Assembly (NCBI GenBank): GCA_014360395.1
Contig: JACIXM010000477.1
Span: forward strand, 1 to 9,999
DNA: 9,999 nt
Source of the DNA: Actinotalea sp.
GTDB lineage: Bacteria > Actinomycetota > Actinomycetes > Actinomycetales > Cellulomonadaceae
Reading direction: 5' to 3'
Made by a program: the position numbers and the translations under genes. The notes below the pieces were generated by a model, which saw only the letters and a program-made list of their open reading frames with translations, ran no database searches and was not told the origin of the DNA. Shown here piece by piece: positions 6,799-9,999 of the stretch. Numbering within the stretch: the stretch's first letter is position 1; every line of letters begins with the position of its first letter.

Positions 6799-7313
6799 CC
6801 CGTCCCGTGCTGAGCAGAGCGGTCCACGGCGTCCGTGCGGCGCTGCGGTTCGTGCCGTTCTCGTTCTGGTTCGTCGGCCGGATGGCCGTGGCGAACTGGC
6901 AGGTCGCGCGCGACCTGGTGACGCCGGGCATCCACACGACGCCCGGAGTCGCGGCGGTGCCGCTGCGCTGCCGCACCCGGTTCGAGCTGACGCTCCTGTC
7001 GAACCTCATCACCCTCACGCCCGGCACCGTCACCATCGAGGTCGACCGGCACGGTCACGTGCTGTACGTGCTGGACATCTACGGTCCGCCGACGGCCGAC
7101 GAGATGCGCGTGCAGGTGCAGCAGACCGAGACGCGGATGCTGCGCATGCTGCGCGGCGTCGAGCCGCCCCCGGCGCCGACCGGTGTGCGCTGGGAGTGGT
7201 CGGGTCGGCCGGAGGCGCCGGTGCCGGTCGTCGGTACGGGCGGGACGCCCGCGCAGGGTCGGGCGGCCGCCGGCACGGACGACGCCCGCTCCGAGGGGAG
7301 GGCGCGCCCGTGA
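6795..7313 (+). CDS. mrpE: Mrp antiporter subunit E, second set, short N-terminal form
   Basis: This is an MnhE/MrpE subunit of 172 residues. The GTG start at 6795 overlaps the mrpD stop (GTGA). The segment LRFVPFSFWFVGRMAVANWQ (about residues 17-36) and the following VARDLVTPGIHTTPGVAAV align with the middle of Bacillus MrpE. The signature LTLLSNLITLTPGTVTIEV and VLYVLDIY then follow. Relative to Bacillus MrpE, the N-terminal two membrane helices (about 45 residues) are absent. No in-frame hydrophobic extension exists upstream, because that frame runs through the mrpD coding region and reads Arg/Pro-rich. The C-terminus instead carries a Pro/Gly/Ala-rich tail of about 50 residues (from about PPPAPTGVRWEWSG). 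The stop overlaps the mrpF GTG by 4 nt. This short form appears native, unlike the truncated copy at 101-559. Confidence 0.92.
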   Translation: MTRPVLSRAVHGVRAALRFVPFSFWFVGRMAVANWQVARDLVTPGIHTTPGVAAVPLRCRTRFELTLLSNLITLTPGTVTIEVDRHGHVLYVLDIYGPPTADEMRVQVQQTETRMLRMLRGVEPPPAPTGVRWEWSGRPEAPVPVVGTGGTPAQGRAAAGTDDARSEGRARP

Positions 7314-7579
7314 TCGCCGTTCCCGTCATCATCGACGTCGCGCTCGTCGTGCTCGCCCTGACCCTCCTGCCCGCCGCGTGGCGGGTGGCGACCGGGCCCA
7401 CGGAGGCGGACCGTGCGATCGGCGCGGACCACGCCTTCTTCGTGTTCGTGGCCGTCGTGGCGCTGCTGGCCGTGCGGATCCAGCGGTTCGAGATGCTGGA
7501 CGTCGTCGTCATCGGGACGCTCGTCGGCTTCCTGTCCGCGGTCTTCCTGGCCCGCTACATCTCCCGGAGCCGTCGATGA
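7310..7579 (+). CDS. mrpF: Mrp antiporter subunit F, second set
   Basis: This MnhF/MrpF is 89 residues, the usual family length, with three helices: VPVIIDVALVVLALTLLPAA (about 4-23), FFVFVAVVALLAV (about 44-56) and MLDVVVIGTLVGFLSAVFLA (about 63-82). The signature RVATGPTEADRAIGADH lies between helices one and two. The GTG at 7310 overlaps the mrpE stop as GTGA, and GAGGGGAGG a few nt upstream can serve as ribosome binding site. The stop overlaps the mrpG ATG (7576-7579). It has no charged C-terminal extension, unlike the MrpF of the first set. The two MrpFs are clearly divergent paralogues rather than a recent duplication. Confidence 0.94.
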   Translation: MIAVPVIIDVALVVLALTLLPAAWRVATGPTEADRAIGADHAFFVFVAVVALLAVRIQRFEMLDVVVIGTLVGFLSAVFLARYISRSRR

Positions 7580-8004
7580 GCGCCCTCCAGCTGATCCAGT
7601 CCGTCATCGGCCACGGCGCCGTCGTGGTCGGCGTCCTGCTGTTCTGCATCGCGGCCATCGGGCTGCTGCGGTTCCGCGACCCCTACTCGCGCCTCGCGGC
7701 GACGACGAAGTCCGGGACGCTCGGCGTGTGCCTGGTGCTGCTCGGCGTGCTCGTGCTCGAGCCGTCGTGGTCGCACGCGTTGATCCTGCTGCTCGCGGTG
7801 GCGCTGCAGATCATGACGGCGCCGGTCGGCGGCTTCGCGCTCGGCCGTGCGGCGTTCCGGTCGGACGCGCCCATGCCCGACCGGATCCTCTTCGACGAGC
7901 TCCACGAGCACCTCGCCCAGGAGAAGGCGGCGGAGCAGGCGAGGGCCGAACGGGATGCAGGACGGGACGCGGAGCGCTCGACGGCGCCGCGCGCCGACGC
8001 GTGA
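7576..8004 (+). CDS. mrpG: Mrp antiporter subunit G, second set
   Basis: This MnhG/MrpG, 142 residues, is the last gene of the operon. Helices lie at about residues 10-31 (VIGHGAVVVGVLLFCIAAIG), 46-61 (LGVCLVLLGVLVLE) and 67-83 (ALILLLAVALQIMTAPV). The signature GLLRFRDPYSRLAATTKSG follows the first helix, and PVGGFALGRAAFRSD closes the core. The tail LFDELHEHLAQEKAAEQARAERD is charged and probably a cytoplasmic helix. The start ATG overlaps the mrpF stop by 4 nt. The stop TGA (8002-8004) is followed after 1 nt by the 38-nt repeat array. Confidence 0.95.
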   Translation: MSALQLIQSVIGHGAVVVGVLLFCIAAIGLLRFRDPYSRLAATTKSGTLGVCLVLLGVLVLEPSWSHALILLLAVALQIMTAPVGGFALGRAAFRSDAPMPDRILFDELHEHLAQEKAAEQARAERDAGRDAERSTAPRADA

Positions 8005-8005
8005 G

Positions 8006-8163
8006 GCGCGCCCCCGGACCTCGCACCGCACCGACACCCGAGACGCTCCCCGAGACCTCGCACCTGAGGCGCTCCCCCGGGACCTCGCACCGCACCGGCA
8101 CCTGAGGCGCTCCCCCGGGACCTCGCACCGCACCGGCACCTGAGGCGCTCCCCGACACCTGAG
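8006..8163. repeat. Degenerate 38-nt tandem repeat array
   Basis: Two identical 38-nt units lie head to tail at 8069-8106 and 8107-8144. Each begins GCGCTCCCCCGGGACCTCGC and ends CGGCACCTGAG. They are flanked by diverged or shortened copies: 8006-8042 (37 nt, a few substitutions), 8043-8068 (26 nt, an internal part deleted) and 8145-8163 (19 nt, first and last parts only). Each full unit can fold as GAGG-CGC-TCC-CCCG-GGA-CCTC. There are no unique spacers, so it is not CRISPR. It sits immediately after the operon and could act in RNA 3'-end formation or simply be slippage-prone sequence. Confidence 0.85.
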
Positions 8164-8210
8164 GCACCGCCCGGCGGCTGAGCACGTCCCCGGTGACCGA
8201 GCACGGTCTC

Positions 8211-8244
8211 GGCACCCGAGGCCTCACCCAGAGGCTGAGGTGCC
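8211..8244. terminator. Terminator-like dyad between convergent genes
   Basis: GGCACC (8211-8216) pairs with GGTGCC (8239-8244), and GCCTC (8221-8225) with GAGGC (8231-8235). The loop is ACCCA, with a 4/3-nt internal loop between the two stems. The position between two converging genes fits a bidirectional terminator. No T-run follows on either strand, which is common in high-GC actinobacteria but weakens the call. Confidence 0.4.
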
Positions 8245-8262
8245 GCGCCCCGACAGCGCGCC

Positions 8263-8703
8263 CTAGACGGGCTTGGTCCAGAGGAAGAGGTCCTCCCCGC
8301 GCTCGGCGGCGCGGGTCGCGACGGCGACGACGGCCTCGACCACCCGCGCGAGGTCCTCTGCGGAGGCGTCGATCTCCGCCTCCGCCGCCCACTGCGCGGC
8401 GACGTCCTCGACGACGTCCTCCTCCTCGCTGTCACCGAGCGCCACCAGGACCTCGGCGAAGAACGGCGGCACCCGGTAGAGGTTGTCGTGCGCCAGGTCG
8501 ATCTCCGACACCTCGAGGTCGCCCGAGCCGAAGCGGACGGCCCGGGCCGCGACCTCGCCCAGGGCCTCGAGCTCGACCGGTCCGATCTCGGTGAGCTCGA
8601 TGTGGGGCGCGGCGCCCGAGGGGATCTCACCGGCGTCGAGCACGTCGGCGCGCTCCAGCGCGGTCGCGTGCGCACCCGCGAACAGCTCTCCCAGCACGCC
8701 CAT
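8263..8703 (-). CDS. Hypothetical acidic soluble protein
   Basis: This 146-residue protein is one I do not recognise. ATG at 8703 is preceded by GCGAGGAGGAG (complement of about 8706-8716), a strong Shine-Dalgarno. The frame also runs on upstream, but that stretch is Arg/Ser/Pro-rich and crosses the microsatellite, so the shorter start is chosen. The protein is rich in Asp, Glu and Ala, with no signal peptide or membrane segment. Its first half contains IELTEIGPVELEALGEVAA and VRFGSGDLEVSEIDLAHDN. The middle has LYRVPPFFAEVLVALGDSEE and the end a likely helix (LARVVEAVVAVATRAAERG) closing on LFLWTKPV. It is convergent with the mrp operon and downstream, in the same direction, of the HNH gene. 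No function can be assigned. Confidence 0.7.
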   Translation of the reverse strand: MGVLGELFAGAHATALERADVLDAGEIPSGAAPHIELTEIGPVELEALGEVAARAVRFGSGDLEVSEIDLAHDNLYRVPPFFAEVLVALGDSEEEDVVEDVAAQWAAEAEIDASAEDLARVVEAVVAVATRAAERGEDLFLWTKPV

Positions 8704-8796
8704 GGCTCCTCCTCGCTCCGATCGCGCCGCGCATGCGGCTCGCACGGCCAGTCTGTCGCGCCGGGACGCGCCGGGCTGGTGGGACAGGCCGGTCGC

Positions 8797-8833
8797 GACG
8801 ACGTTTCGCCCTCGATCTGACGACGTCTCGCCC
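8797..8833. repeat. Pair of 15-bp direct repeats, 22-nt spacing (operator candidate)
   Basis: GACGACGTTTCGCCC (8797-8811) and GACGACGTCTCGCCC (8819-8833) match at 14 of 15 positions and start 22 nt apart, about two helical turns, with a 7-nt spacer. They lie about 95-130 nt upstream of the minus-strand gene starting at 8703, a plausible operator position. No regulator is identified. Confidence 0.45.
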
Positions 8834-8847
8834 CCCGCCTCCGTCCG

Positions 8848-8914
8848 GGAGGGGCAGAGCAGGGAAGGGCAGAGCAGAGCAGAGCAGGGCCGGGCTGGGC
8901 TGGGCTGGGCAGGG
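8848..8914 (+). repeat. G-rich microsatellite with G-quadruplex potential
   Basis: The left part (about 8852-8886) repeats AGAGC/GGGC motifs. The right part contains four GGGCT/GGGCA pentamers (8892-8911). Six GGG tracts at 8887, 8892, 8897, 8902, 8907 and 8912 are separated by 2-nt loops, a textbook G-quadruplex motif on the plus strand. It lies between the HNH gene stop and the acidic-protein gene. Confidence 0.7.
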
Positions 8915-8992
8915 TCCACGACGGCAGGGCCGGACGCCGACGGTCGCGACCTGAAGGCGGCGGCGCACGGCGGGCAGGCCACATCGGCCCGG

Positions 8993-9999
8993 TCAGAACG
9001 GCGGCGGACCGTGTCCTGGATCGTCACGGCCGGCCGCATCCCCTCCTGGTGAGGGCGCCGCATCCCCTCCCGGTGAGAGCCACGACTGCGGAAGACAGCG
9101 GGACGGGGCGGCATCCCCGGACGGAACCCCCGGCGGCCGGTCCGGACCCTGGAGGTACACGTGACCGGAGGGCGTGCGAAGGACGAACGAGCCGGGATGC
9201 GGCTGCTCGAGTCGGAACCCACCGTGCGTCTTGAGGAGGTGGTGGGTCCCGCAGAGTGGGCCGAGGTTGTCCGCGGCCGTTCGACCAGGCCCGAGCGGCG
9301 CGCCGCCGGGCTGGACCAGGTTCGTCGTGTCACCGCCAGCAGGTCCCGAGTCCAGGTCCATGGGTTCGCCATCCGACGCACCCACGTCAGCGCGGCCGCC
9401 GAGCACCGGCCCGGCCGCCGGTTCGGCTCCGCCCGATCTAGCTTCGGCCGGTTGGGCTTCGGCCGGCTCGGCTTCGGCCGGCTCGGCTTCAGGCGGCTCG
9501 GCTTCGGCCGGCTCGGCTTCGGCCGGCTCGGCTTCGGCCGGCTCGGCTTCAGGCGGCTCGGCTTCGGTCGGCTCGGCTTCGGCCGCCCCGGTATCGGTCG
9601 GATCGACGACGGCCTGCTCCGTGCTGCCCACCGGGCGACCGCCCTGCAGGTCGGGCCCGACGTCCGGTCGTCCGTCGACGCGCGGGAACGGCACCGTGTG
9701 GTCGGTCTGGCACTGGCGCGAGGGCATGCCGCAGGTGGGGACCACGCAGGTCCGGTTGCGCTCCCTGATCAGCTCGACGAGATCGGGCGGCGGTCGATAC
9801 CGACGCGTGCCGACGTCGAGGATCGTGCCGGAGGGCTCGTCGACGAGCAGTCGGCGCCAGGTCCCGTCGACCGCGAGACGTCGGGCCGCGTCCGCGCCGA
9901 TCGGACCGTAGCCGGCCAGCTCACCGGGTCGGTCGTCCAGCCCGAGGAGCGTCCCGATCCCGACCGTGACGTTGATCCGCGGCCGACCTCCCGCAGGCC
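8993..9999 (-). CDS. DUF222/HNH (13E12-type) endonuclease, C-terminal part
   Basis: The coding region runs off the right edge, so the N-terminal DUF222 portion is outside. From the edge the protein reads INVTVGIGTLLGLDDRPGEL, then GYGPIGADAARRLAVDGTWR and the family's linker. The HNH motif follows: CVVPTCGMPSRQCQTDHTVPF with the D-H pair at 9698-9703, NLGPLC at 9251-9268 and HH (9239-9244) in THHLLKTHGGFRL. Between D-H and NLGPLC are about 143 residues where the family usually has a dozen or so. The insert holds an Ala/Glu/Pro repeat. The tail after LEQPHPGSFVLRTPSGHVY has two short GDAAPS-like repeats before the TGA at 8993-8995. Related proteins occur in many copies in actinobacteria; their role is unclear and may be mobile-element-like. 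A GTG at 9745 is internal, not the start. Confidence 0.88.
   Translation of the reverse strand, partial: PAGGRPRINVTVGIGTLLGLDDRPGELAGYGPIGADAARRLAVDGTWRRLLVDEPSGTILDVGTRRYRPPPDLVELIRERNRTCVVPTCGMPSRQCQTDHTVPFPRVDGRPDVGPDLQGGRPVGSTEQAVVDPTDTGAAEAEPTEAEPPEAEPAEAEPAEAEPAEAEPPEAEPAEAEPAEAQPAEARSGGAEPAAGPVLGGRADVGASDGEPMDLDSGPAGGDTTNLVQPGGAPLGPGRTAADNLGPLCGTHHLLKTHGGFRLEQPHPGSFVLRTPSGHVYLQGPDRPPGVPSGDAAPSRCLPQSWLSPGGDAAPSPGGDAAGRDDPGHGPPPF
9033..9077. repeat. 24-nt tandem direct repeat in the HNH gene tail
   Basis: GCCGCATCCCCTCCTGGTGAG (9033-9053) and GCCGCATCCCCTCCCGGTGAG (9057-9077) match at 20 of 21 positions with a 24-nt period, keeping the reading frame. They encode the repeated GDAAPSPGG-like residues at the C-terminus. 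A partial third copy (GGCATCCCC) lies near 9109-9118. Confidence 0.7.
9441..9590. repeat. Ten 15-bp repeats encoding EPAEA pentapeptides inside the HNH motif
   Basis: Ten head-to-tail 15-bp units (consensus GCTTCGGCCGGCTCG on the plus strand) encode EPAEA on the minus strand. Units 4 and 8 (9486-9500, 9546-9560) share the variant AGGC, giving EPPEA. Blocks 9456-9515 and 9516-9575 differ at one base, showing a higher-order 60-bp duplication. The frame is kept throughout. The array lies between the D-H and NLGPLC parts of the HNH motif. Confidence 0.9.

Larger units (their letters stand above)
8005..8262. other. Intergenic region between convergent mrpG and acidic-protein genes
   Basis: No gene is supported in these 258 nt. 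The left part (8006-8163) is a degenerate tandem repeat array and the right part (8211-8244) an imperfect dyad resembling a terminator. Several frames are open across the repeats, but only because GC-rich repeats lack stops. The spelled peptides are Arg/Ser/Gly-rich and have no ribosome binding site. Confidence 0.7.
8704..8992. other. Intergenic region upstream of the acidic-protein gene
   Basis: These 289 nt hold no supported gene. The minus-strand reading that extends the acidic protein upstream is low-complexity and has no family resemblance. Near the gene lies its ribosome binding site (about 8706-8716). Further up are a pair of 15-bp direct repeats (8797-8811, 8819-8833) and a G-rich microsatellite (8848-8914). 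No classical promoter could be picked out on the minus strand. Confidence 0.6.

Noticed and set aside
8006..8163. CRISPR array
   Set aside because: The units are contiguous or truncated with no unique spacers, and no cas gene is nearby.
8263..9381. A 372-residue version of the acidic protein with an upstream extension
   Set aside because: The extension crosses the microsatellite and the complement of the HNH gene, reads as low complexity, and a strong Shine-Dalgarno marks ATG 8703.
9174..9911. A plus-strand Gly/Ala/Ser-rich frame over the pentapeptide repeats
   Set aside because: The opposite frame encodes recognisable DUF222/HNH sequence on both sides of the repeats and continues to the window edge.
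8993..9999. Intein or homing endonuclease
   Set aside because: The residues around the HNH motif match the free-standing DUF222/HNH family, with no splice-junction motifs seen.

Overview
The window is very GC-rich with strong G/C third-position bias, frequent GTG starts, 4-nt stop/start overlaps, a DUF4235 membrane protein and a DUF222/HNH (13E12-type) endonuclease. Together these point to a high-GC actinobacterium, most likely in the Micrococcales (Cellulomonas-like). The genus is inference.

Layout. (1) Positions 1 to about 105 are foreign to the rest: GC is 58% and a minus-strand frame is open. The sequence then joins abruptly, inside the second membrane helix, a Mrp antiporter subunit E gene that has lost its N-terminus. 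(2) 101-1402, plus strand: subunits E, F and G of a first Mrp (multisubunit Na+/H+ antiporter) cluster. Its A, C and D genes are not in the window. (3) 1395-1652, minus strand: a small DUF4235 membrane protein, convergent with and overlapping mrpG by 8 nt. (4) 1653-1904: a divergent intergenic region with an ECF-sigma-like promoter candidate and a perfect hairpin. (5) 1905-8004, plus strand: a complete second mrp operon, A(B)-C-D-E-F-G, in which all six genes are chained by 4-nt overlaps and the MnhB domain is fused to the C-terminus of MrpA. (6) 8005-8262: no gene; a degenerate 38-nt tandem repeat array and a terminator-like dyad. (7) 8263-8703, minus strand: an unrecognised acidic soluble protein. 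(8) 8704-8992: no gene; paired 22-nt-spaced direct repeats and a G-rich microsatellite. (9) 8993-9999, minus strand: the C-terminal part of a DUF222/HNH endonuclease whose HNH motif is split by an insertion of about 130 residues containing ten EPAEA-type pentapeptides.

Function. The Mrp subunits should form a hetero-oligomeric membrane complex. MrpA and MrpD are complex-I-like proton-channel subunits, and B, C, E, F and G are small accessory membrane subunits. The complex exchanges cytoplasmic Na+ (or another monovalent cation) for external H+ and supports pH and salt homeostasis. Two paralogous sets lie side by side and differ clearly in sequence.

I see no convincing new defence or mobile system. 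The items most worth a second look are the chimeric left edge, the natively short second MrpE, the ECF-like promoter, the repeat arrays and the interrupted HNH domain.
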